Of a DNA stretch of 64,000 nucleotides, positions 1 through 8,945 are shown piece after piece. The stretch lies in the NCBI RefSeq assembly GCF_042646065.1, contig NZ_JBHRTA010000003.1, forward strand, positions 131,449 to 195,448, read 5' to 3'. Origin of the DNA: Parapedobacter deserti (GTDB taxonomy: Bacteria > Bacteroidota > Bacteroidia > Sphingobacteriales > Sphingobacteriaceae). Position 1 is the first letter of the stretch. Each line of letters begins with the position of its first letter. The notes under the pieces were generated by a model. It was not told the origin of the DNA and made no database searches. It saw nothing but the letters and a program-made list of their open reading frames with translations. Position numbers and translations under genes: made by a program.

Positions 1-1
1 A

Positions 2-793
2 AATGTCAACTGGTCGCGCAACCGCTATCTTCGACTGGATGAAGCCGATAATATCCCTTCCTGGCAGAGTTTAATTGGCAAGCCGGTGGGAACCAAGATC
101 GGCTTTGTTGTCGACGGCATGGTGCAGACGTGGGAAGAGGCGCGCAACACCCCTTCTCCCAGCAGCGGCATTATGGCACCGGGATTCTTCAGATACCGCG
201 ACCTGAATGGTGATGGAAAGCTTACCCGGGCGGAAGACATGACCTACATCGGTAGGTCAAATATTCCCGAGCTGATGTATGGTCTGAATATCGACCTCGC
301 CTATAAAGGTTTTGATTTTTCGGCCTTGTTGCAGGGCGCTGGGTTAGCCAGTGTCAACCTTGCGGGCACGTACGAAGGATCAGGCGGTACTAGCGGTGTC
401 GACGATAACACCGCCTTTACCCGGGCATTTTATGGCTACGGAAATTCACCTTACTACCTGGTAGAAAATTCATGGCGTCCTGATAATCCGAACGCAGAGT
501 TCCCACGGCTTACCGCCTATAGGGCCAACTTATCCGCTAACAATGCGCATATTAATTCGGGTTGGGAACGAAGGGGGGATTACTTGCGCGTCCGATCGAT
601 GCAGCTGGGCTATTCGTTCCCCCATCGGTGGATTGCCCCGGCAAGGCTCCAGCAATTGAGGCTTACAGTCACCGGTTCCAACCTGTTTACCTTTGATTAC
701 TTAAAATATCTGGATCCGGAGATGCCCAACGTAAACAACGGGTTCTATCCCCAGCAGCGGATTTTTGCTTTCGGTGTAAACGTCACCTTTTAA
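2..793 (+). CDS. SusC/RagA-family TonB-dependent outer-membrane receptor, C-terminal part (5' end outside window)
   Basis: The reading frame is open from the first bases of the window, so this is the last 263 residues of a longer gene. What is visible is the end of a TonB-dependent beta-barrel: alternating aromatic/polar strands, a D-L-N-G-D-G-K calcium-type loop near residue 67, the LRVRSMQLGYSFP strand typical of SusC proteins, and a terminal aromatic strand ending in Phe, as needed for barrel assembly. SusC proteins form the outer-membrane channel closed by a SusD lid and import oligosaccharides with TonB energy. The susD gene follows 12 bases later. The plug and N-terminal domains are not in the window, so subclass and substrate cannot be judged. 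Confidence 0.93.
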   Translation, partial: NVNWSRNRYLRLDEADNIPSWQSLIGKPVGTKIGFVVDGMVQTWEEARNTPSPSSGIMAPGFFRYRDLNGDGKLTRAEDMTYIGRSNIPELMYGLNIDLAYKGFDFSALLQGAGLASVNLAGTYEGSGGTSGVDDNTAFTRAFYGYGNSPYYLVENSWRPDNPNAEFPRLTAYRANLSANNAHINSGWERRGDYLRVRSMQLGYSFPHRWIAPARLQQLRLTVTGSNLFTFDYLKYLDPEMPNVNNGFYPQQRIFAFGVNVTF

Positions 794-805
794 AACGAGA
801 TTAAC

Positions 806-2509
806 ATGAGCACAATAAAATATATCAAAAAGTCCATTCTTATGCTGTCAGCAGCAGCCGCTGTGACGGCACAAAGCTGTAGCATAGACGTGATCCCCCA
901 GAATCGCTATGGCGAAGAACTGATCTGGTCGGATCCAAGTACGGCTGAATTGTACGTCAATGGATTGTATGCTGAATTCAAAAGCTTCCAATTCGGCCTG
1001 TTCCCTGGGTTGGGTTATGACAACGCTACGGATGCGTTGGCCGATATCATGAAGTACACATCATCGACGGCAGGCAACGGCACCGTCAATATCTTGGTAT
1101 CCAACGCCAACCAATTCAATCCGGCAAGTGTCGGATTGAATTACTGGAGCGCAGGGTATAACCGTATCCGTCGGGTCAACGAATTCCTCGATGGCCTGTA
1201 CAAAAAGTCCGTGCTGAACGACGATCAGAAACTCAAGTATGAAGCCGAAGCCCGGTTTGTGCGTGGCTATGCTTATTTCTGGTTGATGCGTATCCACGGA
1301 AGCGTGGTGCTTTTTGAGAACCTGGAGCAGTACGCAACGAAAGACCATGGCCGATCCAGCGAAGACGATTGCTGGAATTTCATTGCCGCGGATTTTGCAT
1401 TCGCTGCGGAACACCTGGATAAAACCCACCTCGCCGGCCGGGCCACTAAAGGAGCCGCTTACGCCATGCTGGCACGGACGTGGTTGTATGCGGCGTCTTC
1501 AGCTGAATATGATGGCGGGCAATATAATGTTGATCCGCTGACCGGTGTACCGGCAGATAAAGCCACGGAGTATTACGGCAATGCAGCAGCCGCGGCGCAA
1601 GAGGTCGTAAACCTGGCAAACGAAGGGTTATATGCATTGGACGAGAATTTCGCCTCCATTTTCACGAATAGGAACACCAAAGAAGCCATCTTCCGGGTTG
1701 ATTTTGCTGCGCCTCAAGTAACACATCAGTATGATTTGGGCTTCACGCCGCCGCGTGATGCGCCCGGACAGACGCTGGTGTACGGCGTGCCGACCGCCGA
1801 ACTGGTGGACGAATTCCAAATGGCTGACGGAAGTGCATTTTCTTGGTCGAATCCAGCGCACAGTGCCGATCCTTATGCGAACCGAGAGCCGCGGTTTTAT
1901 GCAACAATATTATACAATGGAGCCTCGTGGAAAGGACGGACAATCAATACGACAGAAAGCGATGTGCTCGAAGGCTTCATTCCCTACGGAACAATGGGTG
2001 ATCCCAAACGTACGGTTACAGGCTATTATGCTCGGAAAATGCTGGATCCGGCGAATACAGACTTTGTAATCAATAGGAGTACGCAAAGCTGGATCGAATT
2101 GCGTTATGCTGAGGTCCTGCTGATCCTCGCCGAGGCAAAGGCGGGTGTCAATGATATCAGTGGTGCGGTGGGAGCCATCAATGTGTTGCGCGAGAAACGT
2201 GGCCTGCCTCCTGTTGCTGCGGCGAATAAAACGGGCGTAATGCAATTGGTCGAACACGAGCGAATAGTGGAGCTTGCTTTCGAAGGGCACCGCTTCTGGG
2301 ACCTAAGAAGGTGGCGCAAGGCGCACGAAGTGCTGAATGCGACGCGGTTTACCGGCCACCGGCCAGTCGCGATGGGCGATGGGTTTGGCTATGAGGTGGT
2401 GCAGGCCGATAATTTCGACCGCAGCTTTACGCCTGCATTGTACTACCTGCCTATTCCAGAAATAGAGGTGCAACGAAACAATGCTTTGGATCAGATCAGG
2501 GGTTGGTAA
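806..2509 (+). CDS. SusD/RagB-family nutrient-binding outer-membrane lipoprotein
   Basis: 567-residue lipoprotein with an N-terminal signal peptide and lipobox-like TAQSC (Cys25). The body matches the SusD fold: N-terminal TPR-like helices with the ARFVRGYAYFWL segment (about residues 148-159), and a C-terminal RagB/SusD part with LRYAEVLLILAEAKA and ERIVELAFEGHRFWDLRRW, both hallmarks of the family. SusD proteins cap the SusC channel and bind glycan at the cell surface. It sits directly after the SusC gene and before a DUF5018-like lipoprotein, the usual SusC-SusD-SGBP order. The family is certain; the ligand is unknown. Confidence 0.95.
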   Translation: MSTIKYIKKSILMLSAAAAVTAQSCSIDVIPQNRYGEELIWSDPSTAELYVNGLYAEFKSFQFGLFPGLGYDNATDALADIMKYTSSTAGNGTVNILVSNANQFNPASVGLNYWSAGYNRIRRVNEFLDGLYKKSVLNDDQKLKYEAEARFVRGYAYFWLMRIHGSVVLFENLEQYATKDHGRSSEDDCWNFIAADFAFAAEHLDKTHLAGRATKGAAYAMLARTWLYAASSAEYDGGQYNVDPLTGVPADKATEYYGNAAAAAQEVVNLANEGLYALDENFASIFTNRNTKEAIFRVDFAAPQVTHQYDLGFTPPRDAPGQTLVYGVPTAELVDEFQMADGSAFSWSNPAHSADPYANREPRFYATILYNGASWKGRTINTTESDVLEGFIPYGTMGDPKRTVTGYYARKMLDPANTDFVINRSTQSWIELRYAEVLLILAEAKAGVNDISGAVGAINVLREKRGLPPVAAANKTGVMQLVEHERIVELAFEGHRFWDLRRWRKAHEVLNATRFTGHRPVAMGDGFGYEVVQADNFDRSFTPALYYLPIPEIEVQRNNALDQIRGW

Positions 2510-2528
2510 TTGATTATTGTTATTGAAC

Positions 2529-4211
2529 ATGAAAACATTTAATATAATATCCCTAGCGTTTCTAACGCTTTTGGTAGGGATGGTGATGGTCTCGTGCCAG
2601 AAATTGGAGTATAGAGAGCGGAATGAAGCCAATGAAATCAGTGACGTGTATGCCACCATTGAAGGCCGGGGAAGGGATCGGTTGTTTGTAGGCCGGGTTG
2701 TCGAGGATACGATTTTCTTGGATATTGACTATTTCTATCCGATTGACTCGGATAATGAGATGGATCTTTCTCGGATGTTGCTTCGGGTTACGGTACCTTC
2801 AGACGCCACGGTGACGCCTTCACTGGACGGTTTTTGGGATCTGACCGCCGAGCGGACGTTGACCGTTACATCGGGCTCAGGTGCTGTCAATACCTATGTG
2901 GTGAAGGCTAGGAAAGTCGGGAATACCGAGGTTTCCCGCGCGTTGCTAACTTATGACGACGAGACCGGACAGCGGCAGGAGCTGCAGGCGATCATTCAGG
3001 GTGATGTCATCAATTTTTCAATTGTGCCGGGGACGGTGTTATCCAATACAGTGTTTACTTATACCATCAACAGGCACTCGTCGGGATCCATCGAAGATGG
3101 TGAAAGCATTGATCTGGCAGGGCCGGTACCTTTTGTCGTATCATCCGTAGGTAACGTACAGCGTAACTACACCATACGGACCATTGAGGCGACCAAATTG
3201 CCGAAAGGCATCCGACCGGGAAGTGCCAAGATTCTTTTTGAAAAGCGGCTTAAAGGCGATCTGGGCATTTCAGTCGATAATATGACGGGGGGTATTGCTG
3301 CGATCGGCGATTTCGTGGTGCTCAATACGCGTGATCAAAACAGCGTCTACATCAACGCGTTTACCGGCGAAAGGGTAGGGGAAATCGATTTGGGCCCGAT
3401 CAGGGGAAGTCTGCGGAACTTTTATTCAACAGGAGACGCTGGCGGAAACATCCTGGTATCGAACCTGACACCCAATGACGGCAATGTCTTCAATATCTGG
3501 AAGCTATCGTCCGTAACCGCGGCGCCAGAACCGTTTATCCAGTGGGACGCAGGAGGGACATCCTTCGGCCGTAAATTTTCGATTCAAGGCAGTGTAGACG
3601 GAGATGCCATCATTACGGCTCCGGTTGTGGGGGTAGAATCCAGTAGCTTTGCCCGGTGGAGCGTGGTTGGCGGAAGCCTGGTGTCGCAGACTCCGGAAAT
3701 TGTCACGATATCGGGATACTCCTGGAGCAATAACAATGCCGACGTGATCCACACGTCTGCGACCAATTTGGAGAGCGATTACTATGTAATCGGATATTCT
3801 GATAACCGGCTGGCCCGGGTTAGCGGCACAAGCAATGCAGTGGCAGCGACGTTAGATCGGTTAAACGCGAACTTTATCGCTAATGCGGTCGACTTCACGG
3901 AGTTCAATAACGGAAAATTCGTTGCCTATAACCATGTGAATAGCTTTACCTGGGGGTCGGCCGATCAGGTATTCCTGATTGATACTGAAGCTGGTTTCTC
4001 AGGCGACCCTTCTGCGAATACGGCCCCGGGCCTAATATGGGCGCCGGAAAAAGGGAGATACGGCCCAGCCGCAGCATCCGGAGCTGTAAACGGCAACGGT
4101 ACTGGCGACGTGGCGATGCGGGTGTCGGAGAATGGCTTCTACCTGTATCTTTATTTCATGTTTACGAATGGTTATGTGGTCGGAGTACAGTTTGATTGCG
4201 TCGATATCTAA
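2529..4211 (+). CDS. DUF5018-like surface lipoprotein (putative glycan-binding protein)
   Basis: 560-residue predicted lipoprotein. The ATG at 2529 is chosen over an in-frame TTG at 2517 because it gives a standard signal peptide (MKTFNIISLAFLTLLVG) and lipobox MVSC. The N-terminal half (about residues 30-240) has two Ig-like beta repeats of the DUF5018 type (ATVTPSLDGFWDL, then GTVLSNTVFTYTI). The C-terminal half is rich in beta strands and resembles a propeller. In SusC/SusD loci this position is normally held by a surface glycan-binding protein, so the inferred job is substrate capture at the cell surface. No catalytic motif is visible. Family assignment is by pattern recognition, with the C-terminal part less certain. 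Confidence 0.75.
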   Translation: MKTFNIISLAFLTLLVGMVMVSCQKLEYRERNEANEISDVYATIEGRGRDRLFVGRVVEDTIFLDIDYFYPIDSDNEMDLSRMLLRVTVPSDATVTPSLDGFWDLTAERTLTVTSGSGAVNTYVVKARKVGNTEVSRALLTYDDETGQRQELQAIIQGDVINFSIVPGTVLSNTVFTYTINRHSSGSIEDGESIDLAGPVPFVVSSVGNVQRNYTIRTIEATKLPKGIRPGSAKILFEKRLKGDLGISVDNMTGGIAAIGDFVVLNTRDQNSVYINAFTGERVGEIDLGPIRGSLRNFYSTGDAGGNILVSNLTPNDGNVFNIWKLSSVTAAPEPFIQWDAGGTSFGRKFSIQGSVDGDAIITAPVVGVESSSFARWSVVGGSLVSQTPEIVTISGYSWSNNNADVIHTSATNLESDYYVIGYSDNRLARVSGTSNAVAATLDRLNANFIANAVDFTEFNNGKFVAYNHVNSFTWGSADQVFLIDTEAGFSGDPSANTAPGLIWAPEKGRYGPAAASGAVNGNGTGDVAMRVSENGFYLYLYFMFTNGYVVGVQFDCVDI

Positions 4212-4279
4212 CATTCGCTAATGAAAGATTTTGTTCACGGCAATACGGTATGTCCCGTATTGCCTTTATAACTACTGGT

Positions 4280-5671
4280 ATGAATTTGAGATTAATTATT
4301 TGGGGTGCCGTTTTTTTCGCACTGTTTTCCTGCAAGAAAGACGTCGGTAAGCCCGATACGGGCGATCATGGTGACGATGATGTAGAAGACATTACACCCG
4401 GCAAAGAAGTGCTGGTGTGGGTGGATGCTCGGTCAAATGTATTTGGAACGTATGGCCGTTTCCACGACAAGGATGAGGCTCGTGCGGTGCTCGACACGTT
4501 GAAGGATTGTGGGGTAACTGGCTTGGTGATTGATGTAAAAAACAGCTCGGGGTGGACAATGTATCCAAGCGCTTATACCGACGAAGTCAAAACGCTGGAT
4601 GGGAAAAATCGCTTGGATGATTACGTGCCATTTATGATTGCTGAAGCGAGGGAGCGGGGGTTTAAGGTGTACCTTTCCATCGTCACGTTCGTGGACGGTG
4701 ATCGGCGCGGTTTCGGGTACGTATATGACCATCCGGAATATCGGTCAAATTACGAATCCGTTGTAGTAACCAATACGGCTGGTGAACTTGGGCCTATTTC
4801 GGCGACTGGCCGGAATGTATTTGTCAATCCGGCGGCTCCCGAAGTCAGGGAACGCGCACTTAATATCGTCCGTGAAATCGTCCGGACATTTAAACCGGAC
4901 GGATTTATTCTTGACTACGGCAGGTATTCGAACATTGCTGCCGACTTTTCCGAATTGAGCAAGCAGCAGTTTGTCGAATTTCTGGAAACGAAATATAATA
5001 ATACGCAGGCCCGGCAGATGCGGTTTCCACAGGACATTGTTGAAAGCTGGCGCGAAAGTGATGGCCAGATGCTCCCTGCAACAACCGGAAAATACTACAA
5101 TCAATGGCTGATTTACCGGTCGTCTGTTATTCAGTCATTCATCAAAGAGGCCAAGGCTGCGGTTAAGTCAGTCGATGCCGAAGTAGATTTTGGTGTATAC
5201 GTTGGCGCTTGGTACGGAACTTATTATCAAATGGGGGTAAATTGGGCCAGCAAGGATTATGACCCGTTCCAGGATTTTGAAGTCCGCTTTGACTGGGCGT
5301 ATCCGGGGTACGGCGAGACAGGCTATGCCGAAGAACTGGACATCTTAATGACCGGGAATTATTTCACCCAGATCATGCTTTCGGAGAATCCCACCACGGC
5401 ACATCTTAAATACCACTGGTGGAGTATTGAAGGGTCCCTTAACGGCTCGGAATACATCACTAAAAATAGGGTGCCGCTGTATGGCAGCTTGGATATCGGC
5501 AATGTGGGTTACAGCTCGAAATCCGAGATCACCCGGGCGATAAAATATATCCTGTCGCGCACTTCAGGGGGGATCATGCTGTTTGACGTGGTACACATGT
5601 ATGGCGCGCCGTACAACCAATTGAAGCAGCCGCTGTTTGACGCGGTAAAGGCAGGGATAAAAGGTGAGTAA
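4280..5671 (+). CDS. GHL10 (DUF187)-type putative glycoside hydrolase lipoprotein
   Basis: 463 residues. The ATG at 4280 gives a signal peptide with lipobox FSC (MNLRLIIWGAVFFALFSCKK); an upstream in-frame ATG at 4196 would overlap the preceding gene and place the signal internally. The protein looks like a TIM barrel of the glycosyl-hydrolase-like family 10 type. It has strand GLVIDVKNSSGW, a YPSAY segment, and the conserved strand GFILDYGRYSNIAADFS, whose acidic residues are the likely active-site candidates. A paralogue lies at 6394-7725, and an SGNH esterase sits between the two. Families near this fold include exopolysaccharide hydrolases. The enzyme activity is inferred, not demonstrated by any motif I can fully verify. 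Confidence 0.75.
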   Translation: MNLRLIIWGAVFFALFSCKKDVGKPDTGDHGDDDVEDITPGKEVLVWVDARSNVFGTYGRFHDKDEARAVLDTLKDCGVTGLVIDVKNSSGWTMYPSAYTDEVKTLDGKNRLDDYVPFMIAEARERGFKVYLSIVTFVDGDRRGFGYVYDHPEYRSNYESVVVTNTAGELGPISATGRNVFVNPAAPEVRERALNIVREIVRTFKPDGFILDYGRYSNIAADFSELSKQQFVEFLETKYNNTQARQMRFPQDIVESWRESDGQMLPATTGKYYNQWLIYRSSVIQSFIKEAKAAVKSVDAEVDFGVYVGAWYGTYYQMGVNWASKDYDPFQDFEVRFDWAYPGYGETGYAEELDILMTGNYFTQIMLSENPTTAHLKYHWWSIEGSLNGSEYITKNRVPLYGSLDIGNVGYSSKSEITRAIKYILSRTSGGIMLFDVVHMYGAPYNQLKQPLFDAVKAGIKGE

Positions 5672-5686
5672 CGTAAAAAAAAGACA

Positions 5687-6394
5687 ATGAACAAACTATT
5701 GAGGTTATCTTTATTGCTTTGTCTACTGTCATTAGCTTGGCGTGGCAGTGCGCAGGAGGTGCCTGAACTTCATCGTAACCGGATTGAACAGCTGCGGCCT
5801 TCAATAGCGGCTTTTAAGGCCGAGGATGCCAAAAACGGCATAACGCAGGGCGCAATTCTTATGGTTGGCAGTTCGTCATTTACGCGCTGGCAGGATGCCG
5901 ATAAAGCGTTTCCAAGCCACCGGATCATTAACCGGGGGTTTGGTGGTTCGCAGTTATACGATATCCTGTATTTCTTTGATCAGGTAGTAATGCCCTACAA
6001 ACCCTGCCAAATATTGCTCTATGAAGGAGACAACGATATCGCCTCGGGAATGACGCCCGAGCAATACCTTGAAGATGTGATCACCTTTGTGCGCTTGGTG
6101 GAAGTACGCTTACCGGGCACAGTGGTCAGCATCGTTTCTACTAAACCGAGTCCGGCGCGGGCAAAATGGGAATCGGCGTATCTGCGCGCTAATCGACTGG
6201 TGCGGGAGCTCACGGAAACCAAACCACACGTGCAGTATATCGACGTTGCTCAGTTGTTGTATAACCGCAACGGCAAGCTCAGGCCTGAGCTGTTTATACA
6301 AGATCAAATTCACCTCAACGAAAAGGGGTATGCCATCTGGCAGGCGATCATTGCGCCTTACTTAATTGATGAAGGATTAAAAAACAAGAAATAA
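5687..6394 (+). CDS. Secreted SGNH/GDSL-family esterase
   Basis: 235 residues with a clear signal peptide (MNKLLRLSLLLCLLSLAWRGSAQ). The SGNH blocks are all present: GSSSFTRW with the nucleophilic Ser, NRGFGGSQ (Gly block), EGDNDIASG (Asn block), and DQIHLNEKGY with the Asp/His dyad. SGNH enzymes of this type are usually carbohydrate esterases (deacetylases) or lipases. The periplasmic location between two GHL10-type putative glycosidases suggests removal of O-acyl groups from glycan fragments. The stop codon overlaps the start of the next gene by one base (TAATG at 6392-6396), indicating translational coupling. Specificity cannot be read from the sequence. Confidence 0.88.
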   Translation: MNKLLRLSLLLCLLSLAWRGSAQEVPELHRNRIEQLRPSIAAFKAEDAKNGITQGAILMVGSSSFTRWQDADKAFPSHRIINRGFGGSQLYDILYFFDQVVMPYKPCQILLYEGDNDIASGMTPEQYLEDVITFVRLVEVRLPGTVVSIVSTKPSPARAKWESAYLRANRLVRELTETKPHVQYIDVAQLLYNRNGKLRPELFIQDQIHLNEKGYAIWQAIIAPYLIDEGLKNKK

Positions 6395-7725
6395 TGAGGA
6401 AGCTTGCATATTTTGTAACATGCTTGGCCGGTGGAATGTTTATCGCATGCACTGCCGAAAATCAACCAAACGATACCGCGCATGAACGGCGAAACATCCT
6501 TTGGTTTGATGCCACGGCGAATTTCAAGCGTTTCAGCGAAAAAGATTCCATCACGTTCTACCTGGAAAAATCGAAGGCCATCGGCATTTCCGATGTGGTG
6601 GTAGACGTCAAGCCGATTACTGGAGAGGTGTTATATCCCAGCAAATTGGCTCCGCAGATGATCCAGTGGGAAGGGGAATACGAAAGCGGTACAAAGGATA
6701 CGACATGGGATATGCTTTCTTTTTTCATTGAAGAGGGGCATCGCCTCGGGCTTGCGGTCCACGCTTCGACGAATGTGTTTGTAGCAGGCCACAATTTCTT
6801 TGACCGTGGCGTGGTGTATACCGATGAGGACAAGCAGCATTGGCAAACGATATCGTACCTGCCCGAAGGGATGACACCCATCACCGAGCAGAAAAAGAAG
6901 TACTCTGCCATGCTGAACCCTGCGCTGCCTGAAGTGCAGGATTATGAACTTTCGATTATCAAGGAGCTGGTGGCTAGCTATCCACAATTGGATGGAATTA
7001 TCCTGGACAGGGTGCGCTATGACGGCATTGAAGCCGATTTCTCCGATGCCTCTCGCGACTTGTTTGAGGCGTATCTGGGAAGACCGGTCGAAAACTTCCC
7101 GGCAGCTATTTTTTCATATGATTCCGGCGAGGGAAAAGATCGGATCGAAGGCCCACTTTACAAAAATTGGTTGGAATGGCGCGCCAAGGTAATACACGAT
7201 TTCATTTACCGTGCGCGCGAAGAAGTCAAGCAGATTAATCCCGATATTTCCTTTGGCGACTATACCGGTTCATGGTATCCGCTATATTATGATGTGGGTG
7301 TTAACTTCGCCAGCAGGGAATATGACCCTTCCATTGATTTTGAGTGGGCAACGCCCGAATATAAACAATTCGGCTATGCGGAAGCGCTGGATCTGTTTAC
7401 CACGGGCAACTATTACGTGGAAGTGGAAAAGAAAGAAACGGAGGCATTGGCTGACCAAGCAGTAAGGCATACGGAATCGGGGCTGCAGGTAGGGGCTGAA
7501 AGCTGGTATACTGTAGAAGGATCAGCAGAGTTGGTTAACGAAGTCACCAAGGGCAAAGTTCCGGTTTACGCCGGGTTATATGTGGAACAGTATAAAGGGG
7601 ATCCGGAGCAATTTGTTAAGGCCATCAAGATGTGCCGTTCCAAGTCTCAGGGTGTGATGGTTTTCGATATTGTGCATGTCATCAACTTTGGCTGGTGGGA
7701 TTATTTGGAAGAAGGATTGAAGTAG
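6394..7725 (+). CDS. GHL10 (DUF187)-type putative glycoside hydrolase lipoprotein, paralogue
   Basis: 443 residues. The N-terminus MRKLAYFVTCLAGGMFIACT is a lipoprotein signal with lipobox IAC. It parallels the protein at 4280-5671 in every block: ILWFDATANFKRFSEKD against VLVWVDARSNVFGTYGRF, DVVVDVKPITGEVLYPS against GLVIDVKNSSGWTMYPS, and GIILDRVRYDGIEADFSD against GFILDYGRYSNIAADFSE. The conserved D-x-x-R-Y segment on a barrel strand is the best catalytic-site candidate. The two copies differ in a mid-barrel loop (here extended with a YLPEGMTPITEQKK segment), which suggests related but different linkages or substrates. Function is inferred. Confidence 0.75.
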   Translation: MRKLAYFVTCLAGGMFIACTAENQPNDTAHERRNILWFDATANFKRFSEKDSITFYLEKSKAIGISDVVVDVKPITGEVLYPSKLAPQMIQWEGEYESGTKDTTWDMLSFFIEEGHRLGLAVHASTNVFVAGHNFFDRGVVYTDEDKQHWQTISYLPEGMTPITEQKKKYSAMLNPALPEVQDYELSIIKELVASYPQLDGIILDRVRYDGIEADFSDASRDLFEAYLGRPVENFPAAIFSYDSGEGKDRIEGPLYKNWLEWRAKVIHDFIYRAREEVKQINPDISFGDYTGSWYPLYYDVGVNFASREYDPSIDFEWATPEYKQFGYAEALDLFTTGNYYVEVEKKETEALADQAVRHTESGLQVGAESWYTVEGSAELVNEVTKGKVPVYAGLYVEQYKGDPEQFVKAIKMCRSKSQGVMVFDIVHVINFGWWDYLEEGLK

Positions 7726-7751
7726 TTTACTAATTATTACGTTTAAATCAG

Positions 7752-8945
7752 ATGAATCTCGTTAATAAAGGCTGTTTAATCGCCGTCATAGTCGGAATGT
7801 GGGGGTGTAGTACGGTGGCACAGGTGGCACAGCTGCCCGACGCTTCCCAGCAGGCGCAGTTACTACAGGCTAAACAGGGGGCAGTGGTCACGTTGGAGAA
7901 CTTGTTGTCTACGGATATCAGCAAGATCGACTATAACAAGACCATCCTTCCGGGGCCGCAGTTCATTATATCGGACGATCCGGAATACATCCGGCTGCCC
8001 GAGGCCATGGTACTGCGGGAACAGGTGCAGCCCGGCGCAGTAAGGTTGTATGTTTACAACGTGAACGGGGTGAAAGAACCGCACCAGATGGAGCGGAAAA
8101 TAACGGCATTGATCCGCAATACAGGAAATTACGAAATGTCCATCCGGATGCTCCGCTATTCTTCGCAGCCGGCAAGCAAGAATTATTTTCAGGTAGGTAA
8201 GCAAGGGTTGGCCGACTTTTTTGCTTCCCAGCCGTCAGAGACCGTACGGAAGGTCGCACCGGGCGGGCTGTTAGCTATTGATGAGGAGCTTGAAACGCAG
8301 GCGGTGAAGTATGATGAGCTGGTGCATGGCTTTTACGAGTTCGTGATTGATCAGCCCGCGGAAATCAGTGTGCTGCAAACGGCAGTGGACACCCCCAGCG
8401 AAGTGGCCTATGCCCGTATCGATTCGGTGGTGCCGAACAGCCATGTCAATGCAGGCAGGGGGCTGTTTGGCGTATCAAATTACCGGATATCCAATACCGA
8501 GCCGCTGGATACGAAAGACGGCATTGCACAGTTGATCGTCGCAGATGGCAGCGATGACCCGTGGATAACCGGTACCGTAGGCGAAGCGCAAGAGCCTGCG
8601 CGGAATGCCGGAAATTATGGGGTGTTATATGATGTGAAGTTGAAATGGAAAAGTTCCGACGGCAAGGGGCTGGCGTTGGTAACCTGGAATTCGCGCTCGG
8701 CCGACAATCAATGGTGCGGGGGCATGGGGCTGACAATGGTGATGGACAATGGGGTGCATCCTGCGGGTATCGTGCAGTTGCCCTCAGACCGCCTGATTAC
8801 CAAAGCTGCACCTGAAGCTATCGTGGTGCAGGTGTATAAACCAGCGCCGGAGGGAGAAGAGCAAGAGATCCGTTTTACGTATTCGCCGCCAGGGGCTTCC
8901 TGTCTGCCAACACCGCTGGTGCTGATACCCATTGATGTTGACTAG
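7752..8945 (+). CDS. Secreted protein of unknown function, beta-rich
   Basis: 397 residues with an N-terminal signal (MNLVNKGCLIAVIVGMWGCST; a lipobox-like MWGC is possible). I see no enzyme motif. The sequence is dominated by beta strands and reads like two all-beta modules: about residues 30-220 (ILPGPQFIISDDPEYIRLPE, GAVRLYVYNVNGV, VHGFYEFVIDQPAEISVLQ) and about 235-397 (AGRGLFGVSNYRIS, IVADGSDDPWITG, RNAGNYGVLYDVKL). From memory it resembles the non-catalytic C-terminal region of some Paenibacillus proteins labelled copper amine oxidase-like, but I cannot check this. The protein may bind glycan or cell wall. It overlaps the downstream acetyltransferase gene, so it belongs to the same operon. 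Confidence 0.55.
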   Translation: MNLVNKGCLIAVIVGMWGCSTVAQVAQLPDASQQAQLLQAKQGAVVTLENLLSTDISKIDYNKTILPGPQFIISDDPEYIRLPEAMVLREQVQPGAVRLYVYNVNGVKEPHQMERKITALIRNTGNYEMSIRMLRYSSQPASKNYFQVGKQGLADFFASQPSETVRKVAPGGLLAIDEELETQAVKYDELVHGFYEFVIDQPAEISVLQTAVDTPSEVAYARIDSVVPNSHVNAGRGLFGVSNYRISNTEPLDTKDGIAQLIVADGSDDPWITGTVGEAQEPARNAGNYGVLYDVKLKWKSSDGKGLALVTWNSRSADNQWCGGMGLTMVMDNGVHPAGIVQLPSDRLITKAAPEAIVVQVYKPAPEGEEQEIRFTYSPPGASCLPTPLVLIPIDVD

